This document shows positions 7,941 through 16,757 of a stretch of DNA of 64,000 nt, one piece after another (the first letter of the stretch is position 1; each line of letters begins with the position of its first letter). Source of the DNA: Hyphomonas johnsonii MHS-2. GTDB lineage: Bacteria; Pseudomonadota; Alphaproteobacteria; Caulobacterales; Hyphomonadaceae. The position numbers and the translations under genes are program-made. Below the pieces are notes generated by a model. The model was not told the DNA's origin. It saw nothing but the letters and a program-made list of their open reading frames with translations, and made no database searches. Location: NCBI RefSeq assembly GCF_000685275.1, contig NZ_ARYK01000001.1, positions 372,001 through 436,000 on the forward strand, written 5' to 3'.

Positions 7941-8696
7941 ATGCGAATTGTTGTCGTCGGCGGCACAGGACTTATCGGGTCAAGGTTGGTCAGCTTGCTG
8001 CACGCGCGATCTCACCATGTTGTGGTCGCTTCCCGATCTGAAGGCATCGATGCACTGAGTGGACAGGGGCTGGCGACTGCGCTGAGATCAGCTCATGTCG
8101 TGGTCGATGTCACGAATACGACTGATGTTGACGGCCGGGAGCCGGTGCATTTCTTCGAAACAATCACCCGGAACCTGATCTCTGCCGAGGCGGCCGCCGG
8201 CGTCAATCACCATGTTGCGCTGTCGATTGTCGGCGCAGACAAATTGACCGCGGGCAGCTATTTCGAGGCGAAGGCGATGCAGGAAGAGATCATAAAGGCC
8301 TCTCCCATTCCGTATACGATCGTGCGTTCAACGCAGTTCTTCGAACTGATTCATCGCATGCTGGGCCTAGATGACGACAAGCCGTTCATAAGGTTGCCGC
8401 GCGCGCTGTTGCAGCCTATCGCGTCCGATGATGTCGCAATGTATCTGGCTGACATCGCCGTTTCGCCGCCGCGCGACGAGACGATTGAATTGGCCGGTCC
8501 CGCAAGAATTGAACTGTCCGAAGTCGCACGCCTGATGCTCAGTGCGGAAGAGGACCCGCGTCGTGTGATTGTCGATCCGGCCCAAGCCTATTTCGGCACG
8601 CAGCTGGCGTATGAGTCGCTCCTGCCGGGCCCTGACGCGCATATTACTTCCGGCACATTTTCGGACTGGTTGAGACATCAGATCTCGCCGGACTAG
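7941..8696 (+). CDS. NmrA-like atypical SDR oxidoreductase (paralogue 2 of 3)
   Basis: A 251-residue paralogue of the protein at 4707. It starts MRIVVVGGTGLIGS and keeps HHVALSIVGADKL, YFEAKAMQEEII and TIVRSTQFFELI, and ends with a SGTFSDWLRHQI-like tail as the others do. AGGAGAAG stands just before the ATG. Having three tandem, diverged copies suggests different substrates or partners rather than a recent duplication. Confidence 0.87.
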   Translation: MRIVVVGGTGLIGSRLVSLLHARSHHVVVASRSEGIDALSGQGLATALRSAHVVVDVTNTTDVDGREPVHFFETITRNLISAEAAAGVNHHVALSIVGADKLTAGSYFEAKAMQEEIIKASPIPYTIVRSTQFFELIHRMLGLDDDKPFIRLPRALLQPIASDDVAMYLADIAVSPPRDETIELAGPARIELSEVARLMLSAEEDPRRVIVDPAQAYFGTQLAYESLLPGPDAHITSGTFSDWLRHQISPD

Positions 8697-8760
8697 AACC
8701 CTGTCGCGGCGCGCTGGGCGGACACCATCTCCGCCAGACGGACCTGCGTGATCGTTCGCT

Positions 8761-8827
8761 ATACTACCGGATAGGTCATGCCCGCCTTCCAGTCCAATCG
8801 ACCGGCATGCACAGGATTCGGTAGTAT
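8761..8827. promoter_or_regulatory. paired inverted 9-mers upstream of paralogue 3
   Basis: ATACTACCG (8761-8769) and its exact reverse complement CGGTAGTAT (8819-8827) flank 49 bases, in the 170-base gap before the third NmrA-like gene. Such spaced arms may be two operator half-sites that allow looping. No regulator gene lies beside them. This is a pattern observation only. Confidence 0.3.
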
Positions 8828-8866
8828 GAGCGGACCAAGTGAAGGCATGTTGTCGAGGTGTCGAAC

Positions 8867-9658
8867 ATGAAGATTGTCGTGATTGGTGGAACCGGGCGGA
8901 TCGGCGGAAAGCTTGTCGACATCCTGCGATGCGAAGGGCAACTCGTGGTCTCCGCGTCGCCATCTGTCGGAATCAACACAGTGACCGGTGAAGGGCTTGA
9001 AGGCGCATTGCGACAAGCCACGGTGGTTGTTGACGTGTCTGACGCCCCGTCTCTCGACAAGGGCGCTGCGGCCACATTCTTCGAGCGATCCGGTCGCAAC
9101 CTGATTGCTGCCGGACGCGCGGCCGGCGTAAGGCACCACGTCATCCTGTCTGTCGTGGGCACTGATCGCCTGCAAGCGAGTGCCTATTTCCGAGCAAAGA
9201 TGATTCAGGAGCGCCTGGTCAGGGAATCGGGAACGCCTTTTACCATTCTGAGGTCGACCCAGTTCTTTGAAATCATAAGTGCGATTGCGCAGGAAGGGGC
9301 CAACCCTGATGTTGTCGTGCCGTTGACGACCGTCCAGCCGGTCTCTTCACGCGATCTTGCTCGCAAACTGGCGGATTTGGCAACGGGGCGCCCGTTGAAT
9401 CGCATTGTCGAGGTTGCCGGTCCTGAACGGTTCCGACTTGATTACCTCGCGACCGAGGTGCTGACGGCTTATGAAGATCCGCGTCGCATCATAGCCGACC
9501 CGCATGAGCCCTATTTCGGTGCGCCACTGACTGACGAAACCCTTCTGCCAGGGGGCGATGCGATGATTGGATCGCGCCGGTTTGAAGACTGGCTGCGCGA
9601 CAGCCTGATGACCGAGATTCCCCATCGGTACCCGCTCATTCCCGTGCGATCTCGCTGA
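8867..9658 (+). CDS. NmrA-like atypical SDR oxidoreductase (paralogue 3 of 3)
   Basis: A 263-residue paralogue with MKIVVIGGTGRIGGK, HHVILSVVGTDRL, YFRAKMIQERLV and TILRSTQFFEII. It has a C-terminal extension of about 12 residues beyond the shared RRFEDWLRDSL tail. The ATG at 8867 follows GAGG with 8 bases between; a GTG at 8858 overlaps that site and is less likely. Unlike the first two copies it has a longer upstream gap, so it may have its own promoter. Confidence 0.87.
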   Translation: MKIVVIGGTGRIGGKLVDILRCEGQLVVSASPSVGINTVTGEGLEGALRQATVVVDVSDAPSLDKGAAATFFERSGRNLIAAGRAAGVRHHVILSVVGTDRLQASAYFRAKMIQERLVRESGTPFTILRSTQFFEIISAIAQEGANPDVVVPLTTVQPVSSRDLARKLADLATGRPLNRIVEVAGPERFRLDYLATEVLTAYEDPRRIIADPHEPYFGAPLTDETLLPGGDAMIGSRRFEDWLRDSLMTEIPHRYPLIPVRSR

Positions 9659-9895
9659 GTCAAAGGGTACCGTGGGTCGCAAACGCCGTTCGGTGGCGTG
9701 AACGCCACTCGATGGTCAGGTTGGTCCGTGTTCATTGTTCCGAATGGATGCATGCCCTGCAATCAGCATATGCGAGCTCGCCTAAAGGACAATATCGCCG
9801 GAATTTGTGATCGCCATAATCGGACGCCACGCCTTCAGTGACCTGACCACGTTCATGGAAGGCAGTGGTTCAATGGTCATAGAAGGAAGCCGGAC

Positions 9896-10498
9896 ATGAA
9901 ACTCTATTTTACACCTTTGGCTTGCAGCCTTGCCGATCACATCGCGCTCGAAGAACTGGGACTCAGTTTCGAGCGGGAAAAGGTTGACCTCAAAACGAAA
10001 CGAACGGCGTCGGGCGGCGACTTCCTCGCCATCAACCCCAAGGGCTATGTGCCGGTCCTCGTGCTTGATGACGGTGAGACCCTGACGGAAAATATCGCCG
10101 TTCTCGACTGGCTGGCGAGCGGGCATCCCGAGATTGCTGTATCAGGACCGCTCGGCCGCACGCGCGCCCTTGAAATGATGACTTACATTTCGACGGAAAT
10201 ACACCGCAGCTTCAAACCGATGTGGCATCCGAGCACCGACGCGGAGAAGGCGAGCGCGCGCGCCACTGTGGCAGGCCAGCTCCGGTTCGTTGCCGACCAT
10301 ATGGCCGGGCCCTACCTGTTTGGTGACACGCCAAGTGTGGCTGACTTCTACCTGTTCGTCATGCTGCTGTGGGCAGCGCGTTTCGATGTGGCCGTCCCGA
10401 ATGCCCTGATAGGCATGCGTGATCGCATGAAACGCCGCCCGGCGGTGCAGGCAGCGATGCGTGTCGAGGGACTGATCCTGGATGCCGTTACGTTGTAG
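9896..10498 (+). CDS. glutathione S-transferase
   Basis: A 200-residue GST of the bacterial beta-type plan. The thioredoxin-like N-domain starts MKLYFTPLACSLADHIALEE, contains NPKGYVPVLVLDDGE with the cis-proline, and LTENIAVLDWLA as the glutathione-contacting loop (Glu-Asn for the usual Glu-Ser). Cys10 takes the place of the beta-class catalytic cysteine. The helical C-domain shows LFGDTPSVADFYLFVMLLW, the conserved folding motif. It conjugates or reduces electrophiles with glutathione and fits the stress-related genes before it. Confidence 0.92.
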   Translation: MKLYFTPLACSLADHIALEELGLSFEREKVDLKTKRTASGGDFLAINPKGYVPVLVLDDGETLTENIAVLDWLASGHPEIAVSGPLGRTRALEMMTYISTEIHRSFKPMWHPSTDAEKASARATVAGQLRFVADHMAGPYLFGDTPSVADFYLFVMLLWAARFDVAVPNALIGMRDRMKRRPAVQAAMRVEGLILDAVTL

Positions 10499-10994
10499 CG
10501 ACCGGTACCGGTAGATTGGTGGACGGAGGGTATTCGGGAGTGTCGGCTGGATGCGCCATGCGTGGAGAGTGGCCTGCCCTTTGGCCTAGGCAGTTCACCC
10601 GGGAAGGCAGGATGATCACACGCGACCGACCGGGCATGTTGTCTGGGCGAGCCGTGTCAACCGGACGCGACAGAGATGATGAATGCAGGGGTTTTTCCGG
10701 TTTCTCCCTGCAGCCAACGAAACGGCAGGCGAGCATCCAACCTGTCAGGTTCGCAAAAATGAAGGGGCGGGTGCCATTCGCGTCCGCCCCGGATGGGGTC
10801 GACGAAATCACCACGCGTGTTGGTGTCCCGCAGGACCGCTTTTCCTGGACGTTTGGCGCGCTTGTCGCCTCCGGATCGACGCGTGCAGCATCTAGCTGCA
10901 AGTATAGCATGGCCTGACCCAAGGGGGAGTTGGATTGATCGCCCCGGCGTCACACTTTCGGTCGATAGCTCGCTGGTTTGCAATGGAGACCCTT
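10499..10994. other. intergenic region between GST and efflux genes
   Basis: About 500 bases without a convincing gene; open frames on both strands look random. It begins with a perfect 12-base palindrome ACCGGTACCGGT at 10501-10512 directly after the GST stop. At 10764-10790 GGGGCGG and CCGCCCC form a 7-bp stem with a 13-base loop and no T run. The promoter of the efflux pair should lie here but no consensus is clear. Confidence 0.4.
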
Positions 10995-11063
10995 ATGCAA
11001 GACGCCGCCGTCGCAAAACGATCCCAACTGCCCGGCGACCGGGCATCGTGTTGGAGGACGTAG
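10995..11063 (+). CDS. possible 22-residue ORF overlapping the efflux adaptor start
   Basis: ATG at 10995, preceded by GGAG, opens 22 codons that end in TAG at 11061-11063. The final G of that stop is the first base of the adaptor's GTG start, so ribosomes could reinitiate. It has no recognisable domain. It may be a regulatory leader peptide, or the result of a frame change near the adaptor N-terminus. Weakly supported. Confidence 0.25.
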   Translation: MQDAAVAKRSQLPGDRASCWRT

Positions 11064-12097
11064 TGGCAAAAGGTACCAAGAAGCGCGTCGTCGGCGTCGT
11101 TCTCTGCCTGGGCGCTGTCCTGGTAGGTGTTGGCGGGTGGATTGTCGCGCGCTCAGCCAGTGAGACATCGACCGATAACGCATATGTCCGGGGTGAAGTG
11201 ACGTCGCTGGCCGCCAAGATCTCGGGATACGTGGTTTCGGTGGAGATCGACGACAACCAGCCTGTTCATGCCGGCGATGTCCTGTTCCGGATTGACGACC
11301 AGGACTACAGGGCGCGGCTGGCGCAAGCGGAAGCGAACCTTGAGGCAGCACGTGCGCGCCTGGCCAATGTCGAAACGGAAACGGAACTGCAGCGGGCCCT
11401 GATCCGGCAGGCGCAGGCGCAGCAGCGCTCATCTGCGGCGGACGAGGCCCTGTCGGTGAGGGATTCCGAGCGCATGCGCCGACTGGTCCAGTCGGGCGCA
11501 GTCAGCCAGGCGCTGGTTGATGAGAGCGATGCAAAGCGAACACGGGCAGAGGCGGCTGTTTCGGCAGCAAGTGCCACGGTTGACGCCCAGCAGCAGAAGA
11601 TTGCCGTCCTGGCCAGCCAGAAGCGAGCAGCTGCCGCCGCGATTGCGCAAGCCGAAGCCCTGCGTGACCTGGCGAAGATCGACCTCGATAGTACGGTGGT
11701 TCGGTCTCCCGTCGACGGCATCGTCGGAAATCGTCAGGTCCGGGTGGGCCGATTGGTTGCGCCGGGCTCACCTGTGCTTGACATCGTGCCCGCGAACGAA
11801 GTGTGGGTCGTGGCGAATTTCAAGGAGACGCAGCTTCGCTTTGTGCGCCTGGGGCAACCTGTACGCATCAGCATCGATGGCTATCCGGACAGGGTTTTCA
11901 GCGGCGTGGTCGACAGCTTTGCGCCTGGCAGCGGATCCTCGTTCAGCCTGCTTCCATCAGACAATGCGACCGGAAACTTCGTGCGTGTCGTTCAACGTGT
12001 GCCGGTGAAGATCCGGTTTGCCGATGAGCCTCTTCCCGAGCGCCTGGTACCCGGATTGTCCGCGCGGGTCGAAATAGACAGGGACCAGGATCGGTGA
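11063..12097 (+). CDS. HlyD/EmrA-type membrane fusion protein of an efflux pump
   Basis: A 344-residue periplasmic adaptor. One membrane helix (VVGVVLCLGAVLVGVGGWIV) anchors it; then STDNAYVRGEVTSLAAKISG begins the beta-barrel/lipoyl part, a long alpha-hairpin rich in Ala, Gln and Arg runs about 95-190, and DSTVVRSPVDGIVGN closes the lipoyl domain. GGAGG at 11053-11057 selects the GTG at 11063; a longer frame from 10793 reads through clearly non-coding sequence. It links the MFS transporter next to it with an outer-membrane TolC-like channel that is not in this window. Confidence 0.9.
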   Translation: MAKGTKKRVVGVVLCLGAVLVGVGGWIVARSASETSTDNAYVRGEVTSLAAKISGYVVSVEIDDNQPVHAGDVLFRIDDQDYRARLAQAEANLEAARARLANVETETELQRALIRQAQAQQRSSAADEALSVRDSERMRRLVQSGAVSQALVDESDAKRTRAEAAVSAASATVDAQQQKIAVLASQKRAAAAAIAQAEALRDLAKIDLDSTVVRSPVDGIVGNRQVRVGRLVAPGSPVLDIVPANEVWVVANFKETQLRFVRLGQPVRISIDGYPDRVFSGVVDSFAPGSGSSFSLLPSDNATGNFVRVVQRVPVKIRFADEPLPERLVPGLSARVEIDRDQDR

Positions 12098-13725
12098 CCG
12101 GAACCGCCATGGCGCGCGCAAGCCGGAGCGGCGGCGCAGAAGGTGCAATCCTGATCGCGGGGATCGTTCTTGCCGCCCTGACCGAAGCGATCGCCAGCAC
12201 GGCCCTTTCGGCGGGCCGCTTCGACATCATCGGCGATATACACGCCACGCCTGACGAGTTTGCGTGGCTGGACATCGGCTACACGACAGCGAAGTTCATC
12301 GGCTTCGTGGTGGCGCCTGTGCTGATGTGCCGTATCGACTCGCGACGCCTGTTGATCGGCTCAACACTTGTGCTGGGCGCTGCGGGCGCGATCGCCATGC
12401 TTGCAACCAGCCTGGACACGCTCGTTGCACTCCGGGTCCTGCAAGGACTCTCGGGTGGCATCCTCCTGGTGGGTAGCCAGTCGATACTCTTTCTGGAATT
12501 TCCGCGATCCCGCCAGCCGGTATTGCAGGCATTGTTCGCTATCGGGGCGGTGGTGGCCCCCGCAACGATGACGGCAGCCTATCAGGGGTGGTTGGTGGAC
12601 TACCGGTCATGGGGCTGGATATTCTTCAGTATCGTGCCGGTGTCTCTGGCATCCGCCGGACTGTTGCTGATGGGGGGAGAGTCTGCCGGCAGCGCACGCG
12701 AGACGCGCCCGTTTGACTGGCTCGGCGCCGCGTTGTTCTCGGTCTCGCTGTGTTGCTTCACCTATGTGCTCAGCCAGGGCAACAGATGGAACTGGTTTGG
12801 AGACCCCATTGTTTCCTGGCTCGTGGTGGCAGGATCGGCTGCACTGCTCGCCTTCCTCGGAACGCAAGTCCTTTCAGGGGAGCGCCGGTTGCTGCAATTC
12901 GAGATATTCGAATCCGAACAGTTCAGCTTCGCGTTTTTCATCAGCTTTATTGCCGGAGCCGCTCTGTTTGGCAGCGCGTATCTCATTCCGGCATTCGCCG
13001 CGTCTGTCCTGTCGTTTACGCCGACAGGCGCGGGCCTGCTGTTGTTGCCCAGCGGTGGGTTGTTTCTGGGGGCGTTGTTCCTGGCCGCTTTCCTGTTCCA
13101 GGTTCGCGGAGCGCCGCCGATCGCAACGGTGCCATTCGGGATCATATTGATCATGACGTCGATGTGGATGCTGTCCGGTTCGACGCAGGACAGCGGGACC
13201 GGCGACATGATGACGGCCATTCTGCTGCGCGGCGTGGGGCTTGGATTCCTGTTCCTGTCGATCACCCTGATCGCATTCAGCGATCTCAACGCGCGAGACC
13301 TTCCTTTCGGGATAGCGCTGTTCAATATCGGGCGGCAGCTGGGTGGCCTGCTGGGTGTCGCAGGCCTGCAAACACTGATCAGCCACGGCGTCGTGACGAA
13401 TATGGCGGTGCTGGGCGCAGGTGTCAGCGACGGCAGCCCCCTGGCGCAACAACGCCTGGCAGCAACGGCGGCGGCATTCGCGGGGCGCGGGCTGGACACG
13501 GAAGTCGCCAGTCAGGCATCGAGGCGTTTGCTTGGCAGCGCCGTGCAGGGGCAGTCTGCGGTCATCGCATTCGAGACCGCGTTCAATGCTGTCGCGTTGT
13601 TTTTTGTCTTCGCCGTTCCCGCGGTGATCGCCGTCAAGATCGCGCTCTCACGTCAGGCGAAAAAGCGTGCTGCGCGTGTCCGGTCCCAGGAAGTCGGCGA
13701 TGACGGCTCCGGTTCCGGCAGCTGA
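12094..13725 (+). CDS. DHA2-family MFS multidrug transporter (EmrB-like)
   Basis: A 543-residue protein with about 14 hydrophobic segments, the number typical of DHA2 drug:proton antiporters. Motif-like parts include LDIGYTTAKFIGFVVAPVL in TM1-2 and LVALRVLQGLSGGILL, the family motif after TM4. The GTG at 12094 overlaps the adaptor stop (GTGA), giving coupled translation; ATG 12109 is an alternative start. With the adaptor it would extrude hydrophobic toxic compounds across both membranes. The absence of a TolC-type gene suggests a shared outer channel. Confidence 0.9.
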   Translation: MTGTAMARASRSGGAEGAILIAGIVLAALTEAIASTALSAGRFDIIGDIHATPDEFAWLDIGYTTAKFIGFVVAPVLMCRIDSRRLLIGSTLVLGAAGAIAMLATSLDTLVALRVLQGLSGGILLVGSQSILFLEFPRSRQPVLQALFAIGAVVAPATMTAAYQGWLVDYRSWGWIFFSIVPVSLASAGLLLMGGESAGSARETRPFDWLGAALFSVSLCCFTYVLSQGNRWNWFGDPIVSWLVVAGSAALLAFLGTQVLSGERRLLQFEIFESEQFSFAFFISFIAGAALFGSAYLIPAFAASVLSFTPTGAGLLLLPSGGLFLGALFLAAFLFQVRGAPPIATVPFGIILIMTSMWMLSGSTQDSGTGDMMTAILLRGVGLGFLFLSITLIAFSDLNARDLPFGIALFNIGRQLGGLLGVAGLQTLISHGVVTNMAVLGAGVSDGSPLAQQRLAATAAAFAGRGLDTEVASQASRRLLGSAVQGQSAVIAFETAFNAVALFFVFAVPAVIAVKIALSRQAKKRAARVRSQEVGDDGSGSGS

Positions 13726-13743
13726 CCTCTTGCGAGGGACAGC
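13721..13743. terminator. possible short hairpin between convergent genes
   Basis: GCTG-A-CCTC-TTGC-GAGG-GA-CAGC forms a small bulged hairpin exactly between the convergent ends of the MFS and symporter genes. There is no T run, so if it works as a terminator it is not a classical one. Confidence 0.25.
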
Positions 13744-13744
13744 G

Positions 13745-15175
13745 TCAAACCGATGCGTCCCGGGACCTGGCGATATGTCTGAGGAACCGGTTGAGCTCTT
13801 CGCGAACGGTGTCTGACATCAGGTAGAGCCCGATGAGATTTGGAATTGAGATGAGGAAGAACAGGCTGTCGATAATGTTGAGGACGGTGCTGACCTTTGC
13901 GACCGCGCCAATCGGCAGGAGCCCGCAAAACAGCACGAGATAGGTGATGCGCACCCATTCCCGCGAGCCAAACAGGTAGCGGCAGACCTGCTGGCCGTAA
14001 TAGCCGACCGCCAGGATGGTGGAAAAAGCGAACAGGCAGACGGCGCACGCGAGCACGTAGGGAAACCAGGCGGCAACCGTGCCGAACGCGGCAGACGTCA
14101 TGGCGATATCGCTATGCCCGTCCTGCCAGACTCCGGTCGTCACGATGACAAGGGCCGTCGCAGAGCAGATCACGACCGTGTCGATGAACGGCTCGAGGAG
14201 CGCGACAAACCCTTCCGATGCGGGGTGATGCGTCTTGACGGCCGCGTGCGCGATGGACGCTGAACCGATGCCTGCTTCATTCGAATAGACTGCGCGCCGC
14301 ATGCCAGCGACGAATGCCCCGAGGATGCCGCCCGCCGCCGAATGCGCCGAGAAGGCGTCCCCGACGATGAGTGCGACGGCATGCGGCAATTCGGTGATGT
14401 TCACGCCGAGTACGATGACAACACCGGCAACGTAGATCAGGCACATCAGCGGCGTCAGCCTGGATGTGACGCGGGCGATCGACCGGGCGCCACCAACAAG
14501 AACCAGCCCCGCCAGAAGCGCGATACCGATGCCGTAGGCCAGTGCGCTGGAAGGCGTGTCGCTGAATCCCAGCACCGTGTGCAACTGGGAATAGGACTGG
14601 TTCACCTGGATGATCTGAATGAATGCGACAAGCGCGAAGGCGGCATAGATCGCGGCCAGCACTTTGCCGAAGCGGGGCATGCCGCGCTCGGCCAGGCCGT
14701 TTTTCAGGTACCACATGGGCCCGCCGGAGACCGAACCATCCGACCCGATCAGGCGGTACTTCACGGCCAGCACGACTTCCGCAAACTTCAGGCTCATCGC
14801 GAAGAAGCCGATCACGACCATCCAGAACGCAGCGCCCGGGCCGCCGATCGCAATCGCGATGGCCACGCCCGCGATATTGCCGAGGCCAACCGTGCCGGAC
14901 AGGGCGGTGGAAAGCGCCTGGAAAGGCGACATTTCCCCGGGCGCATCAGCCGACGTGTAACGGCCGAGCAAGGTGCCGATGCCAATGCCGAATCCACGCA
15001 GGTTGATGAACCGGAGCTTCAGCGTGAAGAAGACCATGCCGGCGAACAGCCACAGCGCGATCAGCTGTACCTCGACCCCGAAAACACTGACCGAGGCGAA
15101 GACGAACCCGGCCAACCTGTCACCAAAAGCGTTGAGCAGGGCGAGGGCGGTTTCGACCATCGTCAGTCCATCCAC
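13745..15175 (-). CDS. alanine/glycine:cation symporter (AGCS) family protein
   Basis: A 476-residue integral membrane protein of usual AGCS length. The family signature is plain: GEMSPFQALSTALSGTVGLG followed by NIAGVAIAIAIGGPGAAFWM, and later AVYSNEAGIGSASIAHAA and the TGVWQDG segment. It imports alanine, glycine or related small amino acids with Na+ or H+. It overlaps the PaiB-like gene upstream by 13 bases; an alternative start at 15160 would just follow that stop. The co-transcribed partners suggest regulated amino-acid use. Confidence 0.93.
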   Translation of the reverse strand: MDGLTMVETALALLNAFGDRLAGFVFASVSVFGVEVQLIALWLFAGMVFFTLKLRFINLRGFGIGIGTLLGRYTSADAPGEMSPFQALSTALSGTVGLGNIAGVAIAIAIGGPGAAFWMVVIGFFAMSLKFAEVVLAVKYRLIGSDGSVSGGPMWYLKNGLAERGMPRFGKVLAAIYAAFALVAFIQIIQVNQSYSQLHTVLGFSDTPSSALAYGIGIALLAGLVLVGGARSIARVTSRLTPLMCLIYVAGVVIVLGVNITELPHAVALIVGDAFSAHSAAGGILGAFVAGMRRAVYSNEAGIGSASIAHAAVKTHHPASEGFVALLEPFIDTVVICSATALVIVTTGVWQDGHSDIAMTSAAFGTVAAWFPYVLACAVCLFAFSTILAVGYYGQQVCRYLFGSREWVRITYLVLFCGLLPIGAVAKVSTVLNIIDSLFFLISIPNLIGLYLMSDTVREELNRFLRHIARSRDASV

Positions 15176-15741
15176 TTCACGAGTGGATGACCGGCAAGGG
15201 CTGACCTGATCTCCCGCTGGCTTTGCGGGCTCTCGTCCTGTCCCACCTTGAATCGGGGAGTCAGCGTATCGATCCGTATGCGGAACCCCATGATGTGCTT
15301 CAGCAGGTCATCGAAGCGTGGTCCGATCTTGTCGACGGTCCAGCCCGAAGCGGTCATGCCTTCCATATGGTCAACAAGACGGGTGACGGCTTCGGCTGAC
15401 AGGGACGAATCCATGTTGATGGTGCCGGCGGCCTTCAGCGAAACGAAGTTCCAGGTTGGTGCCCAGCCCGGCTTGCTGATCCAGGAGGGCTGGATATAGG
15501 CGTTGGGGCCGAGGAACAGCACCACCGCGTCTGGCTGTTCCAGCAATCGGCTGGTCGCAGGTGCCGAGCGGGGCAGGTGGCCAAGGAACGTTGTGGGAGA
15601 TCCGTTGGCGTCCACTTCCAGCAGCAGTGGCATCAGGAACGCGGCAGACGGGTCGGCGGCCGGGACAATCCATGCCATCGGATTTTCGGCGATGAAACGC
15701 GCGATCGATTCATTTGAAACGGCTTCGTAGGGGGATGTCAT
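15163..15741 (-). CDS. PaiB-like FMN-binding protein
   Basis: A 192-residue protein of the PaiB/FMN-binding split-barrel family. Conserved parts are YIQPSWISKPGWAPTWNF and the C-terminal GFRIRIDTLTPRFKVGQDES, with QSQREIRSAL near the end. In Bacillus PaiB was described as a negative regulator of sporulation and protease genes; most homologues may simply be flavin enzymes. The ATG at 15741 overlaps the stop of the upstream hydrolase gene as ATGA. Confidence 0.9.
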   Translation of the reverse strand: MTSPYEAVSNESIARFIAENPMAWIVPAADPSAAFLMPLLLEVDANGSPTTFLGHLPRSAPATSRLLEQPDAVVLFLGPNAYIQPSWISKPGWAPTWNFVSLKAAGTINMDSSLSAEAVTRLVDHMEGMTASGWTVDKIGPRFDDLLKHIMGFRIRIDTLTPRFKVGQDESPQSQREIRSALAGHPLVKWMD

Positions 15742-16706
15742 CTTGCGAGTATCCCGGCCATCCACGTTGCCGCGTCGTTCATCGCGCGATCCGCGCAGGC
15801 GGAAATGCCAACCGCTTCGAGGAAGCTGTGCGTTGCGCCGGCATATTCGATGGCAGACACTTCCACTCCCGCAGCTGTCAGGCGTGATTCAAGTTCGCGA
15901 TTCTCGTCCGCAAGGATGTCGCACTCCGCTATGCACAGGTGGACGGGCGGCAGGCCTTCCAGGTTTGCAAGCAACGGTCTCGCATACGGGTCCGTGGTCT
16001 GGGCCGTGCCGAGGTAATCGAGCCAGAAGGCTTTCATCTCGTCGCGGCCCAGCATGTAGGGGTCGCCGTCGTAGAGGTCGTAGGAAGGCCGGGCATCGGT
16101 ATCGAGTGCCGCATAGTTGAGGAGCACCCCCGCCGGGAGGGCCTCACCCCGGTCGCGCTTTCGTAACGCCGTCGCAAGCGAGAGATTGCCGCCCGCCGAG
16201 TCGCCGCCGAGGATGATCTTGCCGGTATTGAGTCCCAGCCCGCTGCCTTCGGCACGCAACCAGGCCATGCAGGAATCGATATCGTCGAGTGCGCGGGGGA
16301 ACCGGTGTTCGGGCGACAGGGAATAGTCCAGGCCGATCACGGCGCAGCCTGTGCGCTCGGCATACTCCCGCATCAACCGGTCATGCGTATCAATACTGAA
16401 CATCACCCATCCGCCGCCATGCAGGTAGAACAGCGTTCCGTTGCCTGCCCCCGCCTTCGGAATATGGATGCGCACCCGCAATCCGTCTTGCCCCAGGGCC
16501 AGCGTCTGCGTGTGGGCCATCTCGGGCCCGCCGCGCACCCAGGGTTCGCGAACCGCTTCTGCAATCTCCCGCCGCCGTGTGATCGAGACCGGCTGGCCAC
16601 CCGAAAGCGCCGCGAATTCGGCCGACGTCTTCTCCACGAATGTCAGGATTTCCGGATCGATTGCACCAGGCCGGTGAAGAGAGGTGATGCGCGTGTCATC
16701 GGTCAT
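15738..16706 (-). CDS. alpha/beta hydrolase of the HSL (GDXG) family
   Basis: A 322-residue hydrolase. The oxyanion motif is YLHGGGWVMFSIDTHD, the nucleophile Ser lies in ILGGDSAGGNLS, the acid in CIAECDILADENREL and the His in GATHSFLEA. These place it with hormone-sensitive-lipase-like esterases acting on short-chain esters. It has no signal peptide. ATG 16706 is preferred over an in-frame TTG two codons upstream. It is translationally coupled to the PaiB-like gene. Confidence 0.92.
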   Translation of the reverse strand: MTDDTRITSLHRPGAIDPEILTFVEKTSAEFAALSGGQPVSITRRREIAEAVREPWVRGGPEMAHTQTLALGQDGLRVRIHIPKAGAGNGTLFYLHGGGWVMFSIDTHDRLMREYAERTGCAVIGLDYSLSPEHRFPRALDDIDSCMAWLRAEGSGLGLNTGKIILGGDSAGGNLSLATALRKRDRGEALPAGVLLNYAALDTDARPSYDLYDGDPYMLGRDEMKAFWLDYLGTAQTTDPYARPLLANLEGLPPVHLCIAECDILADENRELESRLTAAGVEVSAIEYAGATHSFLEAVGISACADRAMNDAATWMAGILAR

Positions 16707-16757
16707 GGTCAAGATTCCTGGATTGGGACGTCATGTTGCAAGGATCGCGAGGTGCGA

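Noticed and set aside
10516-10917. 133-codon plus-strand and 144-codon minus-strand frames between GST and the efflux genes
   Set aside because: Neither has a ribosome site, a domain or coding-like third-position bias; treated as intergenic.
12750-13703. 317-codon plus-strand frame within the MFS gene
   Set aside because: Out of frame with an unambiguous 14-TM transporter; no domain.
14342-15190. 282-codon plus-strand frame
   Set aside because: Antisense to the AGCS symporter; its composition, rich in Asp, Arg, Glu and Gln, mirrors hydrophobic codons of the real gene.
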